From the NCBI GenBank assembly GCA_021794355.1, contig JAJYRA010000004.1, positions 1 through 52,384 of the forward strand: a stretch of 52,384 nucleotides of DNA, written 5' to 3'. A program made the translations under genes and the position numbers. Positions 43,246-51,506 of the stretch are shown one piece after another. The stretch comes from Thermoplasmata archaeon (lineage in GTDB: Archaea > Thermoplasmatota > Thermoplasmata > Thermoplasmatales > Thermoplasmataceae). The notes under the pieces are model-generated. The model made no database searches. It worked only from the letters and a program-made list of their open reading frames with translations, and was not told where the DNA came from. Numbering within the stretch: the first letter of the stretch is position 1; every line of letters starts with the position of its first letter.

Positions 43246-43906
43246 AAATAGGGTCAACTACTTAATGTGGGTGTTTAGGTATCTGGCTGGATCGCCCATA
43301 GTAATTTCCCTTTACGCTTTGGTTATGATATTATCGTTTTATACTCCTGCAACTGTCCTAGGAGAACAGGAAGCGTACGTTACAATTTCCTTAATCATAC
43401 TCATATTGTTGATTTATTTCAGTTATCGTTTTTCTGGGATATTTGAGAGAGGTGAAGCATTTTTCTATCTGAATGGACCCGTTACTCTAAACTTTATAAC
43501 ATCCTGTTTCCTGATCAGTGAATTAATATTAATATTGCCGTTCAGCCTATTCACAATTGACAATTCTGGCATATTGCTTTCCAAGGGTTTATTCCTTATG
43601 GAGACTGCATTCATTTTGTTTTACGTCGCACTAACCTTTTTAATTGATGTTGTGTTTAAAAATAGTTACATAGCCACCTTGACAATCCTCGTAGTTTATA
43701 TATTTCCTTTATTCACTTTCAGATTGTTTCTAACTGATACAACAAATGGAATGCCTTTTTTTGCCCTTTCACCTCTTTCAATGACAAGCGTCAACATGGT
43801 GAGTCAAATCAGCGGCCTTTTATTGTGGAGTCTTAGATACATTGTTGTAGTATGGTTCTTACTCATAATTTCAATTAAGTTAAACAACAGGAGGGATGTC
43901 CTGTGA
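43238..43906 (+). CDS. ABC-2-like permease subunit
   Basis: 222-aa integral membrane protein with about six helices (near 12-33, 40-60, 78-102, 110-135, 145-165, 190-213). It starts with TTG behind an aggaggg SD and overlaps the ATPase stop. It lacks strong family motifs, as is common for small ABC-2 permeases; the function is assigned from topology and operon position. Confidence 0.7.
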   Translation: MNRNRVNYLMWVFRYLAGSPIVISLYALVMILSFYTPATVLGEQEAYVTISLIILILLIYFSYRFSGIFERGEAFFYLNGPVTLNFITSCFLISELILILPFSLFTIDNSGILLSKGLFLMETAFILFYVALTFLIDVVFKNSYIATLTILVVYIFPLFTFRLFLTDTTNGMPFFALSPLSMTSVNMVSQISGLLLWSLRYIVVVWFLLIISIKLNNRRDVL

Positions 43907-44325
43907 GAAAAATTTTTCTAATTATTCTCCTATTAATTTCTCTTTCCTTTGGATTACATGGTCTCGCATACAACTCATCAACCCACTACCAGGTTCAAAA
44001 TTCCTGTCGTTATTATACAATAAAAACTGACGAAACCATTAGTTTAACTGTCTTGACAAACAATAGTCATAATTATCAGATTTGTATAAACCACAATTCT
44101 ACAACCCTAATGGGAAATAGAGCCATAACATTGAGAAACCTTAGTGGAACAATTGGAATTAAAACGTTCAGGGGGGCATTTCTTTTAAAAGTTACCATCA
44201 ATAAATCCTCACTTTTGAAGGAACTGTATTTGACACTTGGGTTTTCATTTTCTGCGGTAATAAGCATACCTCTTATATATTCATATTTTAGGGAACAGCC
44301 GAAATCATATTTATCTAAACGATGA
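43903..44325 (+). CDS. small membrane protein ending the exporter operon
   Basis: 140-aa protein with an N-terminal signal-like helix (3-22), an outer domain with sequons (NSST, NNSH, NHNST, NLSG) and two cysteines, and a C-terminal helix (about 105-127). The architecture is a smaller version of the 321-aa protein in the same operon. GTG 43903 overlaps the permease stop by 4 nt and follows an aggaggg SD. No family is recognised. It may be an immunity or chaperone-like factor for the cargo (inference). Confidence 0.6.
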   Translation: MRKIFLIILLLISLSFGLHGLAYNSSTHYQVQNSCRYYTIKTDETISLTVLTNNSHNYQICINHNSTTLMGNRAITLRNLSGTIGIKTFRGAFLLKVTINKSSLLKELYLTLGFSFSAVISIPLIYSYFREQPKSYLSKR

Positions 44326-44443
44326 AATTGTTACAATCAAGAGGGTGGTCTTGGTTTCATGCTCATAAATGATGTTTCATCTTTCATAACAAACAAGTCA
44401 TTAAAAATAGAAAGTGTTTAGTTATCCTTCCTTCTACGGAGGT

Positions 44444-44923
44444 ATGCAATGCCTTATTATTAACAGAGGAAAGATTTTAGGCTTTGAAGATTTTGATGAA
44501 CTCGCTAAGGTACCGTATGATGAAGCTTTTGTTGTAGATATGGATGCTATTGTACATTATCATTTTAATTTCAAACTATACAATGAATTATCCAAATATA
44601 TAGAATTTACCCTTATGGCATATCCCTATAAGGAAAATGATCTCATGGATATTATCATATCCGGGGCATCAAGAGTTGTAATAAATGAAACCCTTGATGA
44701 AAAGACCATAAAGAAATTTATTGAATCAACGGATGAACTCGTTATGAGATGCTCCAATAAAGAAACTGCTCAGATGTTTCATCAGCTTACTGGTAATATG
44801 TATCTTTCTTGCAAGATTTATGATATTCCTGGAGTGTTTTTCTATTATGGACCATTTATGAGTCGGGGTCCTAACGTGATTCCCCTGGAAAACTTCCCCC
44901 AGGAATTGAGAATGGATTGCTGA
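44444..44923 (+). CDS. truncated HisA/HisF-like protein
   Basis: 159-aa protein resembling one part of a TIM-barrel phosphoribosyl isomerase: EAFVVDMDAIVHYHFNFKLY (metal or phosphate strand of HisA-like proteins), DIIISGASRVVINETLD, and a further strand CSNKETAQM. Full HisA has about 240 residues, so half the barrel is missing or reduced. Relatives are the HisA/HisF-related proteins of archaea, whose function is unknown to me. ATG 44444 follows cggaggt immediately; GTG 44414 is an upstream alternative. It lies just before pyrD. Confidence 0.55.
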   Translation: MQCLIINRGKILGFEDFDELAKVPYDEAFVVDMDAIVHYHFNFKLYNELSKYIEFTLMAYPYKENDLMDIIISGASRVVINETLDEKTIKKFIESTDELVMRCSNKETAQMFHQLTGNMYLSCKIYDIPGVFFYYGPFMSRGPNVIPLENFPQELRMDC

Positions 44924-44972
44924 AACTTCCCGCATCTCTAAAAGCCCGTTTAATAAGTGAAACAATAAAATA

Positions 44973-45902
44973 ATGATTTGGGATGATGCAAGGAAAATTA
45001 TGGTCTCACTGGCTGTTCGAGTAGGAGGAATAAATCTGGAAAATCCTGCAATTCTCGCCTCAGGAATACTTGATGAAAATGGTTACACCATGAAGAGGGT
45101 ACTGGAGGAAGGTGCAGGAGCAGTTGTTACAAAATCCATTGGTGTTGATGAAAGAAATGGATATTATCCACCAGTTGTGGTGGAGGGAAATTCATACCTC
45201 ATAAATGCCATGGGTCTTCCGAACCCGGGTATTGAGAATTATGGGGAAGAGATCAAAATTGCATCCAACGGCAGGAAACCGATTATTGGAAGCATATTTG
45301 CATCAGGTGTTGATGATTTTCTAAGACTTGGAACAAGTATGGAAGATTTTGGTGTTTCAGCAGTTGAGTTGAATTTATCATGCCCCCATGTCAGGGGATT
45401 CGGATCGGAAGTTGGAAGTGATCCGGTTCTTGTAAGGGACATAGTGAAAACCCTTAAGGGGTCCTTAAAAATCCCAGTATGGAGTAAACTGAGCCCAAAC
45501 GTTTCGTCCATTCTTGATATAGCAGAAGCGGCTGTGGAATCTGATGCACTGGTTTTAATAAATACTGTAAGAGCCATGGCCATAGATGCAGAGACCAGAA
45601 TGCCAGTATTGAGTAATGCTTATGGTGGGATGTCGGGAGAGGCCATAAAACCAGTTGGGTTGAGATGTGTTTATGAGGTGAAGAAGGAGTTGAATGTTGA
45701 TATCATAGGTGTTGGAGGTATTTCAAATTACACAGATGCATTGGAATATATAATGGCAGGTGCATCTTCATTCCAGATTGGAACTGCAGTCATCAAATCA
45801 GGGAGAGGCGTATTTAAAAAAATAACTGAGGATCTGGAAGTTTATATGAATAATAATAGTATAGAAAGATTAAGTCAATTGGTGGGGGTGGCCATTAGAT
45901 GA
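44973..45902 (+). CDS. pyrD: dihydroorotate dehydrogenase, catalytic subunit (class 1B)
   Basis: 309-aa FMN enzyme oxidising dihydroorotate to orotate. VRVGGINLENPAILASGI opens the barrel, INAMGLPNPGIENY binds substrate, and NLSCPHVRGFG holds the Cys that acts as catalytic base in class 1B. IGVGGISNYTDALEYIMAGASS contains the FMN-phosphate loop. ATG 44973 follows a TATA-like tttaataag by about 22 nt; ATG 45000 would also be possible. It overlaps pyrK by 4 nt, so both subunits are made together. Confidence 0.93.
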   Translation: MIWDDARKIMVSLAVRVGGINLENPAILASGILDENGYTMKRVLEEGAGAVVTKSIGVDERNGYYPPVVVEGNSYLINAMGLPNPGIENYGEEIKIASNGRKPIIGSIFASGVDDFLRLGTSMEDFGVSAVELNLSCPHVRGFGSEVGSDPVLVRDIVKTLKGSLKIPVWSKLSPNVSSILDIAEAAVESDALVLINTVRAMAIDAETRMPVLSNAYGGMSGEAIKPVGLRCVYEVKKELNVDIIGVGGISNYTDALEYIMAGASSFQIGTAVIKSGRGVFKKITEDLEVYMNNNSIERLSQLVGVAIR

Positions 45903-46645
45903 TAAATCATTTAAAAATTGAAAGAAAAGAGGTAAATACACCCACCGTTTCTTCCCTGTATTTCCGTTGGGACAGAAAAGTAAAACCCGGTCAATTCGTG
46001 ATGGTATGGGTACCTGGTTTCGGAGAAGTGCCAATGTCAATTTCCAGCATTGGTGATTTGAAATGTATCACGGTAAAGGCCTATGGGGACAGCACCAGGA
46101 AATTGATTAGACTGAAGGAGGGAGATTTTATCCACTTGAGGGGACCCTATGGAAGACCCTTTTCTGAACCAGAAGGGGATATCCTCCTCATTGGTGGAGG
46201 GTCTGGCATGGCTTCTCTTAGAACACTTATAGGTCCCAGGGCGACGGGAATTATTGCTTCCAGAACCTCTGATGAATTACTTTTTTCTGAAGAATTTGAA
46301 AAGGAAAAACGGATAGAGGTAACAGAGGATGGTATTCGGGGTTTGAAAGGCTTAGTACTCATGGGATTGGATCAGGTTAATGTGGAAGATTATTCCTGTA
46401 TATATGTTTGTGGACCTGAAAAGATGCTCAAGGCAGTATATGAAAGGATAAGGGGGCACAAGGTAAGAGCGGAATTTTCCCTTGAAAGAAGTATGAAATG
46501 TGGTATAGGCATCTGCGATTCCTGCTCCATAAATGGATATCAGGTTTGCGTTGATGGGCCTACCTTTAGTATTGAAGAATTGGGGGAAATGACTGAGTTT
46601 GGAACCACGAAACTTCTCTCTTCTGGAAGAAGGGTTCAGATTTGA
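45899..46645 (+). CDS. pyrK: dihydroorotate dehydrogenase electron-transfer subunit
   Basis: 248-aa FAD and iron-sulfur protein taking electrons from PyrD to NAD or another acceptor. FAD-binding region: KPGQFVMVWVPGFGEVPMSI. Pyridine-nucleotide region: ILLIGGGSGMASL. The 2Fe-2S cluster binds C-x4-C-x2-C and a distal Cys in MKCGIGICDSCSINGYQVC. The ATGA overlap with pyrD and the next gene 7 nt away place it in the pyrimidine operon. Confidence 0.9.
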   Translation: MINHLKIERKEVNTPTVSSLYFRWDRKVKPGQFVMVWVPGFGEVPMSISSIGDLKCITVKAYGDSTRKLIRLKEGDFIHLRGPYGRPFSEPEGDILLIGGGSGMASLRTLIGPRATGIIASRTSDELLFSEEFEKEKRIEVTEDGIRGLKGLVLMGLDQVNVEDYSCIYVCGPEKMLKAVYERIRGHKVRAEFSLERSMKCGIGICDSCSINGYQVCVDGPTFSIEELGEMTEFGTTKLLSSGRRVQI

Positions 46646-46652
46646 GGTAAGG

Positions 46653-47282
46653 ATGTTAATAACTGAAAAATTTCACAGTATACAGGGTGAAGGTACACTT
46701 ACAGGTTTACCCATGTATTTTATCAGGACCAATCTCTGCAATCTGCGGTGCAGTTGGTGTGATACAACGTATTCATTTAAGGGAGGCATTGAAGAATCCG
46801 TAGTTGATCTCATAGAGGAATGTTCCAGTACCTGGGAGAACTGGATCTGCCTTACTGGAGGGGAACCACTATTGCAAAAGGATTCCTATGAATTTGTAAA
46901 ATCCCTGACGGAGAAAGGAAAGAAAGTGCTCATTGAAACTGGGGGCTCTCTGGATATTGATAAATTTGTTTCCGTTCCCGGTTCATTGATAGATATGGAT
47001 GTGAAGACCCCATCCTCCGGTGAGCAGAAGAGTCTGAAAAAAAGAAATCTCCTTCTCCTGAGAAACGAGGATTACATAAAGTTTGTAATCCAGGATGAAA
47101 CAGATTTTATTTACGCGATAAGATTCCTCAAGGAGAATACGATAAAATGCGGTGTGATCATTCAACCCGCATGGGGAAAAGATCCTGCATGGCTGGTTGA
47201 GAGGGTTTTGAGGGAAAAATTAAACGTAAGGGTTATGCTTCAATTACACAAGATCATTTATGGAGAAAGGAGGGGGGTGTGA
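46653..47282 (+). CDS. queE: 7-carboxy-7-deazaguanine synthase
   Basis: 209-aa radical-SAM enzyme converting 6-carboxytetrahydropterin to 7-carboxy-7-deazaguanine, the precursor of archaeosine in tRNA. MLITEKFHSIQGEGTLTGLP is the QueE signature start; cluster cysteines are C29, C33 and C36 in CNLRCSWCDT. LTGGEPLLQ binds SAM. ATG 46653 is chosen (SD-like gaggtaagg before it) over an in-frame start inside pyrK. Its stop overlaps the pyrC ATG by one base. Confidence 0.9.
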   Translation: MLITEKFHSIQGEGTLTGLPMYFIRTNLCNLRCSWCDTTYSFKGGIEESVVDLIEECSSTWENWICLTGGEPLLQKDSYEFVKSLTEKGKKVLIETGGSLDIDKFVSVPGSLIDMDVKTPSSGEQKSLKKRNLLLLRNEDYIKFVIQDETDFIYAIRFLKENTIKCGVIIQPAWGKDPAWLVERVLREKLNVRVMLQLHKIIYGERRGV

Positions 47283-48544
47283 TGACTGAGATTGTATACA
47301 GTGGAAAATTCTATTTTGAAGGTTCGTTCCAGGATTTATATGTAACCACAGGTGACGGGATTATTACGAAGGTTGAAAAATTCCAGAATATGAAACCTTC
47401 CATAAAAATTGAGGGCCCGATCCTACCGGGTTTTACAGATACCCACGTTCATTTCAGGGATCCTGGGGAAACGGAAAAGGAAGATTTCTTCACAGGCAGT
47501 ATGTCTGCTGCTTTCGGAGGTACCACCACGGTCCTTGATATGCCCAATAATATAATCCCGGTGAAGGATTATGAACAGTTTGACAGAAAGAAAGGAGCTA
47601 TTCGCAGGCGTTCTTTCGTTGATTATGGATTATATTCACTCTATGACGGGACAAATAGGGATATCATATCCAGGGAAAGTGTGGGAGTCAAGATTTTCAT
47701 GGGTGAGAGTACAAACAGTTCCACCTATTCCGGAGATTACAATTCTGACAGTTATTTACAGGAATACGAGAGACCGGTTGTTTTCCATGGAGAGGCGCTG
47801 GAATGCCTGAAAAAACATGAAAACGGATCAATAAATACTCTTCATGATCACAACATGTCAAGGCCATCACAATGCGAGAGAGAGGCTTTTGAGACCATTG
47901 CATCCCTTAAGACAAAAAACAAGATTGCAGCCCACGTGAGCGATATCAATAATCTGAATGGACTTGAAGGCAAATTCAACGGAGAGGTCACACCACATCA
48001 TATACTTCTTCATGACGGTATGCATCTTGGTGCTTACGGTAAGGTCAATCCACCCCTGAGAGAAAGGAATATTATGGATGAAACAAGACAGGGCTTTCTT
48101 GATGGAAAGTTTCAGCTTCTCTCCTCTGATCATGCGCCACATACTGAAAGGGATAAGGAAAATGTACAGTTTGGCAAATCCGGTATCATTGGGGTCGAGA
48201 CAAGAATCCCACTCATGCTTGCCCTTGTTCAGAAGAAGATTTTACCACTTCAAACCCTGATAAGTGTGGGAGCAGAAAAACCCTCAGAAATCTTCAATCT
48301 AAATAAGGGGAAGATAGAGAAAGGGTACTTTGCAGATTTTGTATCCATAAGATTTTCCGATATGACCAGATTGAACGAGGAAAGACTTCATTCTAAATTA
48401 CCCATTTCACCTTTCAATGGCTTTGATGTTCTCTTCCCACGGGATGTTTTTATCAGGGGGGAATGCGTCATATCATCAGGGGAAATAATTGAGGAATGCA
48501 ACGGAAATTTCATATTTCCTACAAAAGACCAAAATGTTTCATGA
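47282..48544 (+). CDS. pyrC: dihydroorotase (class I)
   Basis: 420-aa zinc enzyme cyclising carbamoyl-aspartate to dihydroorotate. Metal ligands: THVHFRDPGE (His-x-His), GVKIFMG (bridging Lys), HGEALE, AAHVSD, and SSDHAPHT with the catalytic Asp. The family-typical GGTTTVLDMPN follows the first motif. ATG 47282 overlaps the queE stop; GTG 47279 is one codon earlier. It is the last gene of pyrD-pyrK-queE-pyrC and overlaps the convergent phosphatase by 26 nt. Confidence 0.93.
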   Translation: MTEIVYSGKFYFEGSFQDLYVTTGDGIITKVEKFQNMKPSIKIEGPILPGFTDTHVHFRDPGETEKEDFFTGSMSAAFGGTTTVLDMPNNIIPVKDYEQFDRKKGAIRRRSFVDYGLYSLYDGTNRDIISRESVGVKIFMGESTNSSTYSGDYNSDSYLQEYERPVVFHGEALECLKKHENGSINTLHDHNMSRPSQCEREAFETIASLKTKNKIAAHVSDINNLNGLEGKFNGEVTPHHILLHDGMHLGAYGKVNPPLRERNIMDETRQGFLDGKFQLLSSDHAPHTERDKENVQFGKSGIIGVETRIPLMLALVQKKILPLQTLISVGAEKPSEIFNLNKGKIEKGYFADFVSIRFSDMTRLNEERLHSKLPISPFNGFDVLFPRDVFIRGECVISSGEIIEECNGNFIFPTKDQNVS

Positions 48545-49190
48545 TATCAATCAATCCAGAGCCATAATCTTCCGATGATATATATTCTGCAACTTCCTTC
48601 AGGTCTTTACTTCCGTTGCCGGCGGTCCCACTTGTCCCAACGGCCCTGAAAAGGTCTATGTCATTATCCCCGTCCCCGCATGCCATGGTTTCTTCAATCG
48701 GGATACTATATAGCCCCATGATTTTATTTGCTATGAACCCCTTATTCTGGCCGCGATTCATGATATGTTTTGCAAAACCGCTATCCTGTATCACAACATC
48801 AAACTTTTTTTCATAGGAAGAGTAGTCATGTTTTCCGTCAAGAATGAAGCTCACGGAAGTTTCCCTCCATCTGTTTGTTATGAATTCTCTTGCCCCAAGA
48901 TCCTTCTCTATTTCCCTGTAAGCAGACACAGTTTTTGATTTTTCAAAGTATGTTTCTATGTTATTTTCATGAAGCAATATTCCCCCGTTTTCTCCAGCCA
49001 GGGAATTTCCTACTCCGAGAATGTTTCTTATACCAAACATAACTGGAAGCACATTTCCACTTGCAAGACAGATTTTCAACCCCTCATTTATTCTGGATAC
49101 CTTTCTCAATACCATAAGGGTTTCTGGCAGGATACTCTGATCTTTCTGCGTGATTGTTCCGTCTATGTCCAATATGAGGAGTCGTATCAT
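48519..49190 (-). CDS. phosphoglycolate phosphatase, archaeal HAD type
   Basis: 223-aa HAD hydrolase. Motif I LLILDIDGTITQKD holds the nucleophile Asp; motif II is the Ser in LASGN; motif III/IV is MACGDGDNDIDLFRAVGTSG. The C2-type cap and length match the TA0175 phosphoglycolate phosphatase of Thermoplasma acidophilum. It removes 2-phosphoglycolate. Its ATG lies about 24 nt from a palindromic TATA shared with the RNase P gene, and its end overlaps pyrC by 26 nt. Confidence 0.88.
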   Translation of the reverse strand: MIRLLILDIDGTITQKDQSILPETLMVLRKVSRINEGLKICLASGNVLPVMFGIRNILGVGNSLAGENGGILLHENNIETYFEKSKTVSAYREIEKDLGAREFITNRWRETSVSFILDGKHDYSSYEKKFDVVIQDSGFAKHIMNRGQNKGFIANKIMGLYSIPIEETMACGDGDNDIDLFRAVGTSGTAGNGSKDLKEVAEYISSEDYGSGLIDIMKHFGLL

Positions 49191-49208
49191 TCACGTAAGC
49201 ATATTAAC

Positions 49209-49218
49209 TTTAAATTTA
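49209..49218. promoter_or_regulatory. palindrome-like TATA between two divergent genes
   Basis: tttaaattta contains the palindrome taaattta. It lies 24 nt from the phosphatase ATG (49190) and would place a plus-strand start near 49240, just before ATG 49253 of the RNase P gene. Confidence 0.45.
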
Positions 49219-49252
49219 TACGTGTCTATTGAGACCTGACAAAAATGCGACA

Positions 49253-49516
49253 ATGAAAACGGCAATGCGGAGAATAAAATATCTCCACGATCTCTCCCAA
49301 TCGGATTCACCCGTTGATCCAAGTCTGGCCATTGAGCAAATGGAGAGAATTGCCATAAGATTTGATATCACACTGCCCCAATACATAAAGAGGTCCTACT
49401 GTAAGCAATGCAGGAAACCTTATAGGAATAATGCAAGAATACGAAGTAAAAATGGCACTCTCTTGGTTACATGCCTTAATTGTGGTTGTATAAGACGATT
49501 TAGGCTCAGTCACTGA
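49253..49516 (+). CDS. rnp4: ribonuclease P protein component 4 (Rpp21 homologue)
   Basis: 87-aa subunit of archaeal RNase P, which trims the 5' end of tRNA. An N-terminal helical part (MKTAMRRIKYLHDLS, then SLAIEQMERIAIRFDITLP) is followed by a zinc ribbon: YCKQCRKPY and TCLNCGCIRRF. The basic stretch RNNARIRSK matches the family. ATG 49253 follows the probable transcription start closely; an in-frame TTG at 49229 would add 8 residues. Its end overlaps the next minus-strand gene by 11 nt. Confidence 0.92.
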   Translation: MKTAMRRIKYLHDLSQSDSPVDPSLAIEQMERIAIRFDITLPQYIKRSYCKQCRKPYRNNARIRSKNGTLLVTCLNCGCIRRFRLSH

Positions 49517-49733
49517 GAGTTTCGATATGAAACTGAACCTTAAACCCTTCAAGAGTTGCCTGAATCTTGTCTGCAAACCAGAGTGAATCCTCTTCGGTTG
49601 CGCTATTTGCCCATTCATAAACCATATCGTGATCTCCCATTACCGGCTTGAAACCGAGGGATCTCAACCTGTTTATTATTTCTGATGGTTTTGCTCCTTC
49701 ACTGGAGAAGGTTACGGTTAAATAAGTTCTCAT
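49506..49733 (-). CDS. hypothetical 75-aa protein
   Basis: A compact alpha+beta protein: strand MRTYLTVTFSSEG, helix KPSEIINRLRSLGFKPV, strand DHDMVYEWA and a C-terminal helix-strand (DSLWFADKIQATLEGFKVQFHI). The pattern looks like a ferredoxin-like fold and resembles conserved hypothetical proteins of related archaea, but I cannot name a family. It is convergent with the RNase P gene. Confidence 0.65.
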   Translation of the reverse strand: MRTYLTVTFSSEGAKPSEIINRLRSLGFKPVMGDHDMVYEWANSATEEDSLWFADKIQATLEGFKVQFHIETLSD

Positions 49734-49790
49734 CCCAATCTGATCGCATATCTCACTACTCTATTTATTCTTTGGCAATGAAAATTGGTG

Positions 49791-50264
49791 TTATAGCCTG
49801 CCGTATTTCAGATAAAATGCAACGGCCACAAGAATTGAGATTAGGCTTATTATGATGGATATGAATACAATCTCATTGAAATTGTAACTCCTGTAACTCA
49901 CAGAGAAGTCTATAACCTTATCTGAATTCCTTAGGTGAATCTGTCCTGAACTTATGTTTGAAGTATATTTATAAGGAAGGGATATGGAATAATTATAATT
50001 TCCATCTGGGAGAGTTATATTGAGATAATACCCTACAGATTTATAGCTTGATTTTCCAATGTGAACGGTGTAATTGATACCTGCAGGCAAGCCCTTTGCA
50101 TCAAAAACAACATAATTCTTTTCCGTCGTTAGGGACATTATTGAGTGGTTTTCTGATTGTCCTTGGGATCCTGAGAAATTCGGGGCCAATAATAATAGGA
50201 GAGCCACTGCCACAGTTATAACAATTATCTTTTTTCCCCAGGACATAGGGGTCAATTGCACCAT
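49791..50264 (-). CDS. surface protein with two membrane helices
   Basis: 157-aa protein. An N-terminal helix (about 10-28; start possibly ATG 50246, MSWGKKII) is followed by an outer beta-sandwich with VVFDAKGLPAGINYTVHIG and LPDGNYNYSISLPY, then a C-terminal helix (about 128-150) and a short basic tail. Such sandwich segments with G-L-P-x-G-x-x-Y occur in many extracellular proteins of Thermoplasmatales. It is probably anchored in the membrane with the sandwich outside. Confidence 0.65.
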   Translation of the reverse strand: MVQLTPMSWGKKIIVITVAVALLLLLAPNFSGSQGQSENHSIMSLTTEKNYVVFDAKGLPAGINYTVHIGKSSYKSVGYYLNITLPDGNYNYSISLPYKYTSNISSGQIHLRNSDKVIDFSVSYRSYNFNEIVFISIIISLISILVAVAFYLKYGRL

Positions 50265-50291
50265 AACATATTAATTATTTTTCATATCTTT

Positions 50292-51506
50292 CTACGCTGA
50301 TTGATTTAACAATTTTTCGCAGATTACTATATCGTCACCAATCTTAAACAGATGAGCTGTTTTATTACCGGAAAGATCCTTTTCAATCCCACGTTTCTCT
50401 TCATAATACATATGCGAACTATATCGGAGAATTATTTTCCCGATAGATTCCCTTCTCAAATAATCATGTAGTTTTTCCTCCTGACAGGTTGTATTAACCT
50501 TAAATACCTCACCCATAAAGTCATCAGGAATAAATTCCCCGCTGTAAATGGCCTTTCTTTTTTCTTCTGTAATTAGTCTCAGGCCCAGTTTATTACAGTA
50601 ATTACTGTGAAGATCGGAATAAAAGAGTGCAGGATCAGGTATGAATAAAAATTTCATTATTTTATCAGAGATCATGGGTTCTTCAAATTTATTTCCTGAG
50701 AAGAATTGATCCTTATCAGGCATGACAGCTTCAAATTTTCTTTCCTTATTCTCCCCGTAATATAGAGTTAATCTGGCCAACTGGCCGTTTACTGATAGAT
50801 ATTCCAGGGTACCGGGAAGTTTATCCAGTTTAGCTTTGTCCAGAAATGGAGGAAGATCGAAAACGAAATCTTTCACATAATTTCCGTATTTTTCCACAAT
50901 TAAGACAGGATCAGGCTGAAGCTCTTCCAGTTTTCTTTCCTGGGATCCAGCTGCACGAAGGGGATCACAATAGATTGTGTCATAATCGCCCTTCTTAATA
51001 TTTAGATTCAAGCCGTCTGCCCATGTAAAATTTGCTTTTCCTGACAGTGCAATATTGTTGAGTTTCGCCATTAATATTCTGTCTCTACTCATATCAATAC
51101 CGGTCACTGCAGAATTCATAGAAAGAAAAATTGATTGCATGCCTGCTCCACACCCTATATCCAATATTTTTCTTCCTTTCAATTTAAAGGATCTATAAAC
51201 GGCAACATTCTGCGGTGTTGAATATGAGGCGGAATAGCTATCCAGGAATACCCGATCATATTTTTCGTATTTGTTCCTAACCTTAATTCTCGATTTGGCA
51301 AGGTCGAATAAAATAGGCAACTCAACCGTTGGTATTTTAATACTCTTTCCTATTTTTTCAATCTGGTAACCATTCTCTATCATACTGCATATTTGATTCA
51401 TTTTTCTATCTACATCTTCCCTGAATTGACTGTCACTCATCATTCTGCTCAATAGAGTATATAATTCATTGGAGCAGTATGCCGGATTCGAATGGGTATC
51501 CATCAA
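50292..51506 (-). CDS. class I SAM methyltransferase with THUMP-like C-terminal domain
   Basis: 404-aa enzyme. A helical N-terminal region (1-110) precedes the methyltransferase fold: motif I ILDIGCGAGMQSIFLSM, GIDMSRDRILMAKLNN (motif II), and the catalytic-type loop YDTIYCDPLRAAGSQERKL. The last 130 residues carry the THUMP-like pattern (AIYSGEFIPDDFMGEVFKV). Bacterial and archaeal relatives are annotated as THUMP-like methyltransferases of unknown target, probably RNA. It stands alone 28 nt from the surface-protein gene on the same strand. Confidence 0.8.
   Translation of the reverse strand: MMDTHSNPAYCSNELYTLLSRMMSDSQFREDVDRKMNQICSMIENGYQIEKIGKSIKIPTVELPILFDLAKSRIKVRNKYEKYDRVFLDSYSASYSTPQNVAVYRSFKLKGRKILDIGCGAGMQSIFLSMNSAVTGIDMSRDRILMAKLNNIALSGKANFTWADGLNLNIKKGDYDTIYCDPLRAAGSQERKLEELQPDPVLIVEKYGNYVKDFVFDLPPFLDKAKLDKLPGTLEYLSVNGQLARLTLYYGENKERKFEAVMPDKDQFFSGNKFEEPMISDKIMKFLFIPDPALFYSDLHSNYCNKLGLRLITEEKRKAIYSGEFIPDDFMGEVFKVNTTCQEEKLHDYLRRESIGKIILRYSSHMYYEEKRGIEKDLSGNKTAHLFKIGDDIVICEKLLNQSA

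Noticed and set aside
46599-46652. Upstream start of queE inside pyrK
   Set aside because: QueE proteins begin with the MLITEKFHSIQGEG block; the upstream 18 codons overlap pyrK and look like its shadow.
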